A stretch of 41,961 bases of DNA. It comes from Bacteroidales bacterium Phil12 (lineage in GTDB: Bacteria > Bacteroidota > Bacteroidia > Bacteroidales > P3). A program made the translations under genes and the position numbers. Below are positions 16,328 to 24,699 of this stretch, piece after piece. Numbering within the stretch: the first letter of the stretch is position 1; every line of letters starts with the position of its first letter. Location of the stretch: assembly GCA_002633275.1 (NCBI GenBank), contig NWBO01000090.1:1-41961 (forward strand), written 5' to 3'. Below the pieces are notes generated by a model. It was not told where the DNA came from and made no database searches. It saw only the letters and a list, made by a program, of their open reading frames with translations.

Positions 16328-17968
16328 ATGATGAAAAAGATAACGATATTGTGCATGGCAGTTGCGGCATTATTTGCATCGTGTGGCACTAAGCAAAAAC
16401 AAGAAAAAGATATGGCAACGGAACTGACGGTTGAGCAAAAGGTAAAACAATATGCAGAGGTTGAATTGACAACAGACCTTTCGTTTTTATCCGATAGCGA
16501 GAAAGAAGTGTTGGGAATTATGATAGATATCGCCAAGATTATGGACGATATTTATTGGATTCAAGCCTACGGCGACAAGAATGAAATGCTCGCTTTGACA
16601 GATCCGTGGGAAAAAGAGTTTGCTTTGATAAACTATGGCCCTTGGGACAGAATGGCTGATTGGAAACCGTTCGTTAAAGGTGCAAAAGCGAAACTACCGG
16701 GAGTTAATTTCTATCCTGCCGATATGACAAAGGAAGAGTTTGAAGCATTAAAAGACGAAAACAAAAATTCTCAATATACGGTTATTCGTAGAGACAAGGA
16801 CGGCAAATTATTCGTCAAAGGCTATTACGAAGAGTACAAAGAGCATTTGGATAAAGCCATAACCTTAATGGAAAAAGCCGTTCAAACGACAGAAAACAAG
16901 CAATTGAAGAATTATTTGCAAAAGCGTATCGTTGCGTTGAAGACTAACGATTATTTTGAAAGTGATATGGCGTGGATGGATATGAAGGACTCAAACTTGG
17001 ATTTCGTTGTCGGACCGATAGAAAACTATGACGACGAATTGTTTGGTTTGAAGACGTCTTTTGAATCTTTTGTCTTGGTTAAAGACCCTGAGTGGAGCAA
17101 AAAACTTGCAAAATTCGTTAAATACTTACCTGAACTGCAAAAGAATCTACCTGTTGATGCGAAATACAAACAAGAAAAACCTGGAACTGATTCGGATTTG
17201 AACGTTTATGATGTTCTTTATTACGGTGGCGATTGCAACGCAGCGGGTAAAACAATAGCAATCAACTTACCTAATGATGAAAAAGTTCAATTAAAGAAAG
17301 GTTCTCGTCGTTTGCAGTTGAAAAATGCAATGCAAGCCAAGTTTGACGCAATCGTTTTGCCTATCGCCAAACAAGTGATGAACCCTGAACAATTGAAATT
17401 GATTAATTTCGATGCGTTCTTCTCTAACGTAACATTCCACGAAGTTGCTCACGGTTTGGGAATCAAAAACGTTTTAGGCTCAACAACACCTATCCGTAAG
17501 GCTTTGGGTAACGAATATTCGGCATACGAAGAGGCGAAAGCCGATGTATTGGGTCTTTATATGGTAAGCGAATTAATCAAGAAAGGCGAAATAACCGAAA
17601 TAACCGAAGAGCAAGCCATAGCCACTTACATCGCAGGTTTGTTCCGTTCAATTCGTTTCGGTGTTACCGAGGCTCACGGCAGAGCAAACATATTATGCTT
17701 TAACTGGTTCGAGAAAAACGGAGCCTTTACAAGAGATGACAAAGGCATATACACCATTGATTTTGCCAAAACCAAACAATGTATAAAGACTTGGAGCAGT
17801 TTCATAATCACAATGGAAGGTAACGGCGATATTTCGGCAGCAAAGAAATATTCTAAGGCTAACGCTGTCATTTCCGACGTACTACAAAAGGATTTGGACA
17901 ACATCAATTCAAAGAATATCCCTGTTGATGTTCGCTTCAAACAAGGAAGAGAAGTTTTAGGTTTATAA
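16328..17968 (+). CDS. Dipeptidyl-peptidase III-type (M49) lipoprotein metallopeptidase
   Basis: 546 residues. Lipoprotein signal peptide: basic MMKK, hydrophobic core, and lipobox LFASC with Cys19. The C-terminal third has the zinc site HEVAHGLG (His371, Glu372, His375) and the second Glu motif EEAKADVLGLY (about 401-411), then FGVTEAHGRANILCFNWF, all matching the M49-like family often seen in Bacteroidota. Classical DPP III has HExxxH; here it is HExxH, as in the bacterial branch. Expected to be an exopeptidase anchored to a membrane in the cell envelope. gpsA follows nine bases later. Confidence 0.82.
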   Translation: MMKKITILCMAVAALFASCGTKQKQEKDMATELTVEQKVKQYAEVELTTDLSFLSDSEKEVLGIMIDIAKIMDDIYWIQAYGDKNEMLALTDPWEKEFALINYGPWDRMADWKPFVKGAKAKLPGVNFYPADMTKEEFEALKDENKNSQYTVIRRDKDGKLFVKGYYEEYKEHLDKAITLMEKAVQTTENKQLKNYLQKRIVALKTNDYFESDMAWMDMKDSNLDFVVGPIENYDDELFGLKTSFESFVLVKDPEWSKKLAKFVKYLPELQKNLPVDAKYKQEKPGTDSDLNVYDVLYYGGDCNAAGKTIAINLPNDEKVQLKKGSRRLQLKNAMQAKFDAIVLPIAKQVMNPEQLKLINFDAFFSNVTFHEVAHGLGIKNVLGSTTPIRKALGNEYSAYEEAKADVLGLYMVSELIKKGEITEITEEQAIATYIAGLFRSIRFGVTEAHGRANILCFNWFEKNGAFTRDDKGIYTIDFAKTKQCIKTWSSFIITMEGNGDISAAKKYSKANAVISDVLQKDLDNINSKNIPVDVRFKQGREVLGL

Positions 17969-17977
17969 ACTACAACG

Positions 17978-18964
17978 ATGAATATAGCAGTTTTAGGCGG
18001 TGGCTCTTGGGCTACCGCTATTGTTAAGATACTTACAACAACTCACGACAGAGTTTTTTGGTGGGTTCGTGAGAGAGAAATAAAACACGGCGTCCAAACG
18101 GAGGGCTACAATCCGTTATATCTAAGCTTTTGTGAGTTGGAAAACAAAAAAATCTACGTCTCCAACGATATTCACGAGATAATTTCCAAAGCCGATATAT
18201 TGTTCTTTGTCATTCCTGCGGCTTTCTTGGAGATTTCTTTAAGTGATATTGATAAAACGGAGTTTAACAATAAAAAAATAGTCTCTGCAATTAAGGGAAT
18301 AGTTCCTGCATCTAATGAGATAGTGTCGGACTTCTTTCATCGAAAATTCGATATATCTTTTACCAATCAAGCCGTTATAAGCGGACCTTCACACGCCGAA
18401 GAGATTGCAGCGGAGCGTTTAACCTACTTGACTTGTGCAAGCGAGAATGAGCAGTTTGCACAAGAAGTTTCTTCGATTATCGGTTGCAAATTCGTCAAGA
18501 CAGTTTTGAGCGATGACATCGCAGGAATAGAATATGGGGCGGTAATGAAAAACATCTACGCTTTGGCTGCGGGCATTGCCAAGGGTATGAACTATGGCGA
18601 CAATTTCATCGCCGTTTTGATAAGCAACGCAATCCAAGAAATGGAGCGATTTCTTGACACCATAGCCCCAAAACAAAGAAATGTCAAGCGATTGGCGTAC
18701 CTTGGCGACTTATTGGTTACGGCTTATTCACAGCATTCTCGCAATCGCACTTTTGGTCAGATGATTGGGCAAGGCTATTCCGTCAAGTCGGCACAGTTGG
18801 AGATGCAGATGATAGCCGAGGGTTATTATTCGGCACAGAGCATACACAAATCGAACCTTACGCACAATGTTCATCTACCGATAGCCGATGCTGTTTATGG
18901 CATTCTTTACGAGGGCAAAAATCCTAAACTTGAATTTTTATCGCTTTTGGATAAATTCAATTAA
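17978..18964 (+). CDS. gpsA: NAD(P)-dependent glycerol-3-phosphate dehydrogenase
   Basis: Reduces dihydroxyacetone phosphate to sn-glycerol-3-phosphate for phospholipid synthesis. 328 residues, normal. Rossmann motif LGGGSWATAI (about 6-15), VISGPSHAEEIA (about 134-145), the catalytic-Lys block IEYGAVMKNIYALAAGIAKGM (about 187-207), and DLLVTAYSQHSRNRTFG (about 248-264) are all present. A housekeeping gene, it marks the centre of the window as ordinary chromosome rather than serotype-specific DNA. A terminator follows 27 bases after the stop. Confidence 0.95.
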   Translation: MNIAVLGGGSWATAIVKILTTTHDRVFWWVREREIKHGVQTEGYNPLYLSFCELENKKIYVSNDIHEIISKADILFFVIPAAFLEISLSDIDKTEFNNKKIVSAIKGIVPASNEIVSDFFHRKFDISFTNQAVISGPSHAEEIAAERLTYLTCASENEQFAQEVSSIIGCKFVKTVLSDDIAGIEYGAVMKNIYALAAGIAKGMNYGDNFIAVLISNAIQEMERFLDTIAPKQRNVKRLAYLGDLLVTAYSQHSRNRTFGQMIGQGYSVKSAQLEMQMIAEGYYSAQSIHKSNLTHNVHLPIADAVYGILYEGKNPKLEFLSLLDKFN

Positions 18965-18990
18965 GATTTTAAGTATTTGGAGCCAATAAC

Positions 18991-19025
18991 AAAAAAGACC
19001 GAACCCTTTTGGGGTTCGGTCTTTT
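18991..19025. terminator. Bidirectional rho-independent terminator
   Basis: AAAAGACCGAACCC (18993-19006) pairs with GGGTTCGGTCTTTT (19012-19025) around a five-base loop; the A run before it and T run after it make it work on both strands. It lies between convergent gpsA (+) and pglF-like (-). Confidence 0.92.
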
Positions 19026-19048
19026 ATTGTTTGTCGCCTTAGTTTTCT

Positions 19049-20953
19049 TTACTTGTCTAAGGCTTCATATACCGAGTGTTTGCTTTTGAACTCGGGGACG
19101 ATTTGTTTCATTTTGCGAACAATCTCCATATCAGGTTCGCCGATAGATGCACGAACAAGATTGTCGATGTCGCGCTTTACATCTTCATAAACGTATTCCC
19201 TCACTTTGGCAATCTTAATTTTAGGGTGGAATGTCGGCTTGGTCGTCTCCTTTTCGTTCAAAACCTCTTCATAAAGTTTTTCGCCGTCTCTCAATCCCGT
19301 AAATTCTATCTTTATATCCTTAACACCGCTCAAACGTATCATCCTCTCGGCCAAATCCACAATCTTCACAGGCTCACCCATATCGAAAACGAAAATTTCT
19401 CCGCCCTTACCACGAGTTCCTGCCTCCAAAACCAACTTGCAAGCCTCAGGGATAAGCATAAAATAACGTACAATGTCCTTATGTGTTACCGTCAAAGGAC
19501 CACCACGTTTTATCTGTTCCTTAAACAGCGGGATAACCGAACCGTTTGAGCCAAGCACATTGCCAAATCGCGTTGTAACGAACTGCGTTACGCCTTTGAT
19601 TTTACCCTCCTTAATGGCTTTGTCCAAACTTTGCACATATATCTCGCAGATGCGCTTCGAGCAACCCATGACATTGGTAGGATTTACCGCCTTGTCGGTC
19701 GAGACCATCACAAATTTCTTCACTTTGTACTTCACCGCAAGGTCTGCAATCACGCGAGTGCCATCAACGTTGTTGCGAACACTCTCTCCGGGATTGTCTT
19801 CCATCATCGGCACGTGCTTGTACGCCGCAGCGTGAAAGACATAATCGGGAGTGTGTATTCGGAAAATCTCCTCCATTCGCTCTTTCATACAGATATTGCT
19901 CACTATCGTCTCCGCCTCAACATCCGCCCACTGCCGTTGCATCATAAGGCGTACATCGTGAAGCTGGGTTTCCGCATGGTCAATCAAAATCAGTTTCTTG
20001 GGAGCAAACTGTGCCACCTGTCGCACAATCTCACTGCCTATACTTCCCGCAGCTCCAGTAATCAAAATGCTTTTGCCTGAAAGCTGCTCGCGAACCTCAT
20101 CCATATCCACTTCGATTTTCTCTCTCGGCAAGAGGTCTTCTATTTCAATCTCTTTGAGCTGCGTGTGGTCTATATTCTCCTTGCCGTCCCATTCCTGCTC
20201 CTGCGGAATGAGAAGTATCTTTATTCCCGCCTTTATCAGGTTCTCGACCATTTGCGTGTTGTTGCGTATCGCCTCATTTTTAAGCGGCGAGACCAAAAGC
20301 GTCTTTGCTCCTTTTTCAATCATCGTCCCTGCAATCGTCTCGTCATTGCGATAAACCTTTACGCCCATAAGCAAACGTCCGTGCATATCCTGAGCATCGG
20401 AGATAAAGCCGCAAAGAACGTATGAGGAATGTTCGCCATTTCGTATGCTCTTTGCAAGTCCCACGCCGCCCGCCTTGACGCCGTAGATAAAGACTTTTTC
20501 GCCGCGTATTCTTTGAAACACAGAATCATAAAGGTACTTAACCGACACTCTTACAGCCCACAGCAAAGCCGTCGCAAGCAGTGCCGCAAGTCCGATGTCC
20601 CTCATACGTATTTGTTTGAGCCAAGAATCCGAACCCAAACCGTATTTGAAAAATGCCGTCAAGACCAAGCCTGTCAGCATTGCAAATCCAACGCGCTGCA
20701 AATCAATGAAAGATGAATAACGGATTATGCCCGAATAGGTGTGGAACAATCGAAAACCGATGATATAAAACATCAAATAGACGCAGAACGTTCCCAATAG
20801 TGGTGCAAACTCCCGAGCCGTTGTCGTAAAGCCGTTATTGAGCGCATACACAAGCATATCCGCTCCCAAAACAATCAGACAATCCAAAAAGAACAAGCCC
20901 CAAAACGGCAATGCTCTCTTGGAAAAATACCAATCAACTATTCGTTTTATCAT
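19049..20953 (-). CDS. pglF: Membrane-bound UDP-GlcNAc 4,6-dehydratase (PglF/CapD/WbpM type)
   Basis: 634 residues, normal for the long form. N-terminal part (about 15-140) has four hydrophobic spans; a first nucleotide-binding domain begins at GEKVFIYGVKAGG (about 151-163); the catalytic SDR domain begins at ILITGAAGSIGSE (about 296-308). The active-site block STDKAVNPTNVMGCSK (about 418-433) has Met429 where most SDR enzymes have Tyr, the known state in this family, and Lys433. It makes UDP-4-keto-6-deoxy-GlcNAc, first step towards UDP-bacillosamine. The aminotransferase, acetyltransferase and phosphoglycosyl transferase of that pathway are encoded just upstream on the same strand. Confidence 0.88.
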   Translation of the reverse strand: MIKRIVDWYFSKRALPFWGLFFLDCLIVLGADMLVYALNNGFTTTAREFAPLLGTFCVYLMFYIIGFRLFHTYSGIIRYSSFIDLQRVGFAMLTGLVLTAFFKYGLGSDSWLKQIRMRDIGLAALLATALLWAVRVSVKYLYDSVFQRIRGEKVFIYGVKAGGVGLAKSIRNGEHSSYVLCGFISDAQDMHGRLLMGVKVYRNDETIAGTMIEKGAKTLLVSPLKNEAIRNNTQMVENLIKAGIKILLIPQEQEWDGKENIDHTQLKEIEIEDLLPREKIEVDMDEVREQLSGKSILITGAAGSIGSEIVRQVAQFAPKKLILIDHAETQLHDVRLMMQRQWADVEAETIVSNICMKERMEEIFRIHTPDYVFHAAAYKHVPMMEDNPGESVRNNVDGTRVIADLAVKYKVKKFVMVSTDKAVNPTNVMGCSKRICEIYVQSLDKAIKEGKIKGVTQFVTTRFGNVLGSNGSVIPLFKEQIKRGGPLTVTHKDIVRYFMLIPEACKLVLEAGTRGKGGEIFVFDMGEPVKIVDLAERMIRLSGVKDIKIEFTGLRDGEKLYEEVLNEKETTKPTFHPKIKIAKVREYVYEDVKRDIDNLVRASIGEPDMEIVRKMKQIVPEFKSKHSVYEALDK

Positions 20954-21276
20954 ATCTACATTCTTTTTTCTTTCAACCTTTTGTTTTTTCTCTTTCGTCT
21001 GTTTTCTATCGTTTTTTTCTCTCTTAAAATCTCGCTTTTCTGCTGCTAAATTAAAAAAATTCGGCTTGTAATTTTGAAAACATCAATGCGGACTACTCAA
21101 AAAGTCCCTCTTTTTACCCCAAAAAGTCGGACTTTTTGACCTTTCCGAAGCCGACTTTTCAGATTTAGCTGCCGACTTTCCGAATTTTGGTGCGATGTTT
21201 TTAGATTTTGGAACGAAAATTTGAAAATTTACAGCCGATTTGAAGTGTTACACATTTATATATATAATGTATCGGC
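20954..21276 (-). promoter_or_regulatory. 323-bp intergenic region with palindromic element upstream of pglF
   Basis: No gene here. Read on the minus strand it contains an element related to that at 6240-6322: shared blocks are GGAAAGGTCAAAAAGTCC, AAAACATCG and AAATTCG, and on the + strand GAAAACATCAATGCGGA at 21076-21092. Between it and pglF is an A/G-rich leader of about 100 bases. The element is upstream of and in the same orientation as pglF, as the other two arrays are relative to their HU genes. No clear promoter box was identified. Confidence 0.55.
21099..21137 (-). repeat. Two palindromic repeat units, 22-bp period
   Basis: AAAAAGTCCCTCTTTTT (21099-21115) and AAAAAGTCGGACTTTTT (21121-21137), 22 bp apart; the second is a near-perfect palindrome with 8-bp arms. 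On the minus strand the spacer reads GGGGT, as in the arrays at 6305 and 37511. Two more degenerate AAAGTCGG copies follow at 21151-21180. Confidence 0.8.
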
Positions 21277-22548
21277 TCAATCGAGAATATTTTGCTTTAT
21301 CACCTCTGCGATAAACTCCGCATCGGCTTCGCTGACGTATGGACCGGCAGGAAGACACAATCCCCTCTTGAATAGTCCTTCTGATGTGCCATCGGTATAG
21401 CGTGGAGCGTTTTTATATACCGGTTGCAGGTGCATCGGCTTCCATAACGGTCGCGACTCAACGCCCGCTTTGTCCAACGCCATACGCATAGCTTCGACGT
21501 TGGCATTAGGTTCCGATTCCGTATGCAGGTTCTTTGCCGCGTGAGTTACCCCCGCTGCTCCGCCGACAGCCCCTTGCGTTGCTTTATTGTAGGCATTCTC
21601 TTCTCCATTGACGTGTAACGTCTTGTCCAAAAGCACGGTGCAAAGCCAGAAATTGCTGTCAAAATCCGTTGAAGGGTTCTCGTGAAGCGTTACGCCTTTG
21701 GTGTTTTCAAACATTCGGCGATAAACCGCCTGAATTTTCTTGTGATGAGCAATATGGTCGTTAAGTACAAGCATCTGTCCGCGACCAATCCCGGCGCAGA
21801 TATTAGACATTCGGTAGTTGTAGCCGATTTCTTCGTGCTGATAATACGGATAAGACTCGCGAGCTTGTGTGGCATAGAACATAATCTTGTTTTTGCTCTC
21901 ATTGTCGGGGCAAACCAGCGCGCCGCCGCCCGATGTCGTTATCATCTTGTTGCCGTTGAACGACAGAACGCCATACTTTCCGAACGTGCCGCAGACCTGT
22001 CCTTTGTAGCGACTGCCCAAGCCCTCCGCAGCGTCCTCAATAATCGGAATATCATACTTTTCGGCAATTGACAGAATCTCTTCAATCTTCGCCGGCATAC
22101 CGTAAAGATAAACGGGAATAATTGCCTTGGGTTTCTTGCCTGTCTTTGCGATGCGATCGTTGATAGCTTTTTCCAACAAAGCGGGCGACATATTCCACGT
22201 ATCGGGTTCTGAATCCACGAAAACAGGTGTCGCTCCGAGATAGGTTACCGGATGAGACGATGCGCAGAAAGTAAAACTCTGCACAATAACCTCGTCGCCG
22301 ACTCCAACACCGCAGGCAAGAAGTGCCAAATGCACCGCCGCCGTTCCGGCAGAAAGTGCAACGACAGTTTTTGCTGTTTTTCCCGACGTGGCACTTTTTG
22401 GCGAATTTACAAAAGCCTCCAAGTCAGCTTCAAATCCATTGACGTTCGGTCCCAAAGGCACAACCCAATTGGTATCGAACGCCTCTTTGACAAAATCAAG
22501 CTCCCGCCCGCCCATATGAGCAAGGCACAAGTATATCCGTTTATTCAT
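21277..22548 (-). CDS. DegT/DnrJ/EryC1/StrS aminotransferase (PglE-like)
   Basis: PLP enzyme predicted to aminate UDP-4-keto-6-deoxy-GlcNAc made by PglF. 423 residues. Seen: SAGTAAVHLAL (about 66-76), PIIEDAAEGLGSRY (about 168-181, Asp172 binds the PLP ring N), and SFNGNKMITTSGGGALV (about 196-212, Lys201 the Schiff-base Lys). It is longer than the usual 370-390 residues because of low-complexity insertions at about 48-61 (SPKSATSGKTAKT) and about 316-350 (EENAYNKATQGAVGG and on). 185 bases separate it from the pglD-like gene. Confidence 0.9.
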   Translation of the reverse strand: MNKRIYLCLAHMGGRELDFVKEAFDTNWVVPLGPNVNGFEADLEAFVNSPKSATSGKTAKTVVALSAGTAAVHLALLACGVGVGDEVIVQSFTFCASSHPVTYLGATPVFVDSEPDTWNMSPALLEKAINDRIAKTGKKPKAIIPVYLYGMPAKIEEILSIAEKYDIPIIEDAAEGLGSRYKGQVCGTFGKYGVLSFNGNKMITTSGGGALVCPDNESKNKIMFYATQARESYPYYQHEEIGYNYRMSNICAGIGRGQMLVLNDHIAHHKKIQAVYRRMFENTKGVTLHENPSTDFDSNFWLCTVLLDKTLHVNGEENAYNKATQGAVGGAAGVTHAAKNLHTESEPNANVEAMRMALDKAGVESRPLWKPMHLQPVYKNAPRYTDGTSEGLFKRGLCLPAGPYVSEADAEFIAEVIKQNILD

Positions 22549-22733
22549 TGTATATTAGTTTGTTTTACTTATTAAATAATCTATAAATATATGGCGTTCT
22601 CCTAATAAAAAACCTGCCAAATTGAATTCAGGGTCGGAGAGAATTTGTAAATCTTAATTCAGCAATCTACGACCTTTTTCAGCGACATCTAATATACCCC
22701 ATTATTTGACGTCATTAGAAGAACGTACTTAAT

Positions 22734-23387
22734 TTAATCATTTCTCCTAATTACTTTACAAGGAGAACCATAAGCAATCACGTTATCCGGAATATCTTTG
22801 GTAACAATAGCACCCGCCCCAATCAAACTATTTTTTCCAACCTTACATCCCAAAGTAACAATAACTCCATCATCTAAAAGGGTATTTTCTTCTATCGTTA
22901 CTCCTCCCGACAAAATAACTCCGGAAGCAATATAAACGTGGTCTTCAACCACATTGTCGTGATTAACTTGCGAACCTGTATTGACAACAACGTTATCTCT
23001 GATAACAGGTGAAGGTGTTACCAAACATCCACTTTCAATTAAAATACCACTACCCAATTTTGCCGAAGGAGATACTACCGCATCAGGATGAATAATATTA
23101 ACAGCTTCCCAGCCTTGTTCCCTAAAAAACTCAAAGACTTTCTTGCGTAACTTCATCGCACCGAAACCGATAAAAAACTTGTTAGTTCCGTACTTCTCTT
23201 TGAGGGAAACAAGTATATCCTTATCAAAATTCTTGTACGGTTCTACAATAATATCATCTATTTGGTTTCCCCAACGAGTTTCATTTTCATCGACAATGCA
23301 AGCAACTTGATAAATTCCTTGTGCTTTTATATTGTACAAAACCACACGGCAATGTTGTCCTGCTCCGACTATAACTATCTTTTCCAT
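22734..23387 (-). CDS. pglD: PglD/NeuD-type sugar O/N-acetyltransferase
   Basis: 217 residues: an N-terminal Rossmann-like nucleotide-binding part (IVIVGAGQHCRVV, about 4-16) and a C-terminal left-handed beta-helix of hexapeptide repeats from about 98 (IHPDAVVSPSAKLGSGILIE and on). VNHDNVVEDHVYIASG (about 137-152) carries the likely catalytic His. It should use acetyl-CoA to acetylate the 4-amino group of UDP-4-amino-6-deoxy-GlcNAc, giving UDP-diNAcBac. The neighbouring dehydratase, aminotransferase and phosphoglycosyl transferase support this. One base separates it from the GNAT gene. Confidence 0.87.
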   Translation of the reverse strand: MEKIVIVGAGQHCRVVLYNIKAQGIYQVACIVDENETRWGNQIDDIIVEPYKNFDKDILVSLKEKYGTNKFFIGFGAMKLRKKVFEFFREQGWEAVNIIHPDAVVSPSAKLGSGILIESGCLVTPSPVIRDNVVVNTGSQVNHDNVVEDHVYIASGVILSGGVTIEENTLLDDGVIVTLGCKVGKNSLIGAGAIVTKDIPDNVIAYGSPCKVIRRND

Positions 23388-23388
23388 A

Positions 23389-23925
23389 CTATTTTTGCAT
23401 TTTCAACCAATCTTCTCGAATGATTGATACTATATACACATCTTTCAAAGTCCCGTGCGAATAAGTCTCTTTTCTAAGTAAGCCCTCTCGAACCCAGCCT
23501 AATTTTTCTACAACCCTATGTGCAGCGTGATTATGCAATAGTTGGTACCCGTAAATTTTATTCAATCCTAATTCCCTAAATCCATAATCTACCAAAATTT
23601 TATAGACTTCGGTTCCATATCCGCCACCCCAAAACTCTTTTTCTCCTATCACTGCATGAAGTTCAGCTTTCATTTCTGGCACTTTGATATTAAAAAGACC
23701 TCCAAAACCTATATTTCGTCCATCCAATGTAAAAATTGAGAACTCCCGTCGAGACGGATCTAATACTATCTTATCAAACCATTTTTTTGTTTTAGATACA
23801 GATGTCGGTATATCATAATTCAAAGTATTTTGAACATCTGAATCATTTATCCATTTAACTCTATTAGGAATATCCTCTTCTTCGACTAACTTCAAGTATA
23901 GCCTATCTCCTTTTAACAAATCCAT
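23389..23925 (-). CDS. GNAT-family N-acetyltransferase (RimJ/RimL type)
   Basis: 178 residues of the GNAT fold. Starts MDLLKGDRLYLKLVEEEDIP; acetyl-CoA site at EFWGGGYGTEVYKILVDYGF (about 97-116); then LHNHAAHRVVEKLGWVREG, the typical C-terminal block. Located directly between pglD- and pglC-like genes, so it probably acetylates a 4-amino sugar nucleotide (as PseH or WecD do) or another part of the glycan. Having two acetyltransferases of different folds side by side suggests two different amino groups or sugars. Substrate is not readable from sequence. Confidence 0.82.
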   Translation of the reverse strand: MDLLKGDRLYLKLVEEEDIPNRVKWINDSDVQNTLNYDIPTSVSKTKKWFDKIVLDPSRREFSIFTLDGRNIGFGGLFNIKVPEMKAELHAVIGEKEFWGGGYGTEVYKILVDYGFRELGLNKIYGYQLLHNHAAHRVVEKLGWVREGLLRKETYSHGTLKDVYIVSIIREDWLKMQK

Positions 23926-24011
23926 TTCTTATTATTTTTATTTATAGTGTACAATAAACTTTCAAAATCAAACTATAATCAAATACATCATTCATCTCTA
24001 TATAGGTAATT

Positions 24012-24638
24012 TTAACTATTTTTTCCACCGTTTTCTTCTCTTTCTACATCTAAAAAGATTCCTGTTGTAACTACCGTAATATCTTTTCTTGCAAGGACAT
24101 TTTTCACAGTCTGAAACAGAATCTTCACATCCAAACAAAGTGAAAGATGTTCAACATACCAAACATCATTCTCCAACTTCTCGTCCCAGCACGAATTGTT
24201 TCTGCCATGAACTTGCGCATAGCCTGTAATACCCGGACGTACTGTATGTCGCAACTGCTCACGCTCCGTGTAATAAGGTAAATAGCGAGGCAGAAGCGGT
24301 CGAGGACCAATAAGTGCCATATCGCCTTTGAATACATTTATCAACTGTGGCAATTCGTCAATTGAGGTTTTGCGTACAAACGCTCCGACTTTTGTAAGAC
24401 GCTTGGCGTCGGGCAACAAGTTGCCGTCCTTATCCCTTTCATCAGTCATTGATTTGAACTTTATGACCTTGAAAATCTTTGCATTCTTACCGGGACGCTC
24501 CTGAAAGAAAAACGCACCTGCACCTTTATTGGCAAAATGCAACCAAACGGTAATAATAATTAACAGCCACGAAAGGCATATGAGCGCAAGCAATGACAAA
24601 ATGAAGTCAATCGCCCGCTTAAAAAAATGTTTGTACAT
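24012..24638 (-). CDS. pglC: PglC-type phosphoglycosyl transferase (initiating sugar transferase)
   Basis: 208 residues, the short form of the bacterial sugar transferase family. A single N-terminal hydrophobic helix (about 10-33) would sit in the membrane as a re-entrant helix; the catalytic block is RKTSIDELPQLINVFKGDMALIGPRP (about 89-114) with the Asp-Glu pair at 94-95, preceded by KVIKFKSM. It transfers a sugar-1-phosphate, here most likely diNAcBac-1-P, to undecaprenyl phosphate. It is thus the second priming enzyme in the window, besides WecA, so the two loci start different lipid-linked oligosaccharides. Confidence 0.9.
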   Translation of the reverse strand: MYKHFFKRAIDFILSLLALICLSWLLIIITVWLHFANKGAGAFFFQERPGKNAKIFKVIKFKSMTDERDKDGNLLPDAKRLTKVGAFVRKTSIDELPQLINVFKGDMALIGPRPLLPRYLPYYTEREQLRHTVRPGITGYAQVHGRNNSCWDEKLENDVWYVEHLSLCLDVKILFQTVKNVLARKDITVVTTGIFLDVEREENGGKNS

Positions 24639-24699
24639 AGGTTATTATGTTCTATAAGTTGTAATGCCTACAACAATCTTGTTGCAACTTAATTTGGTC

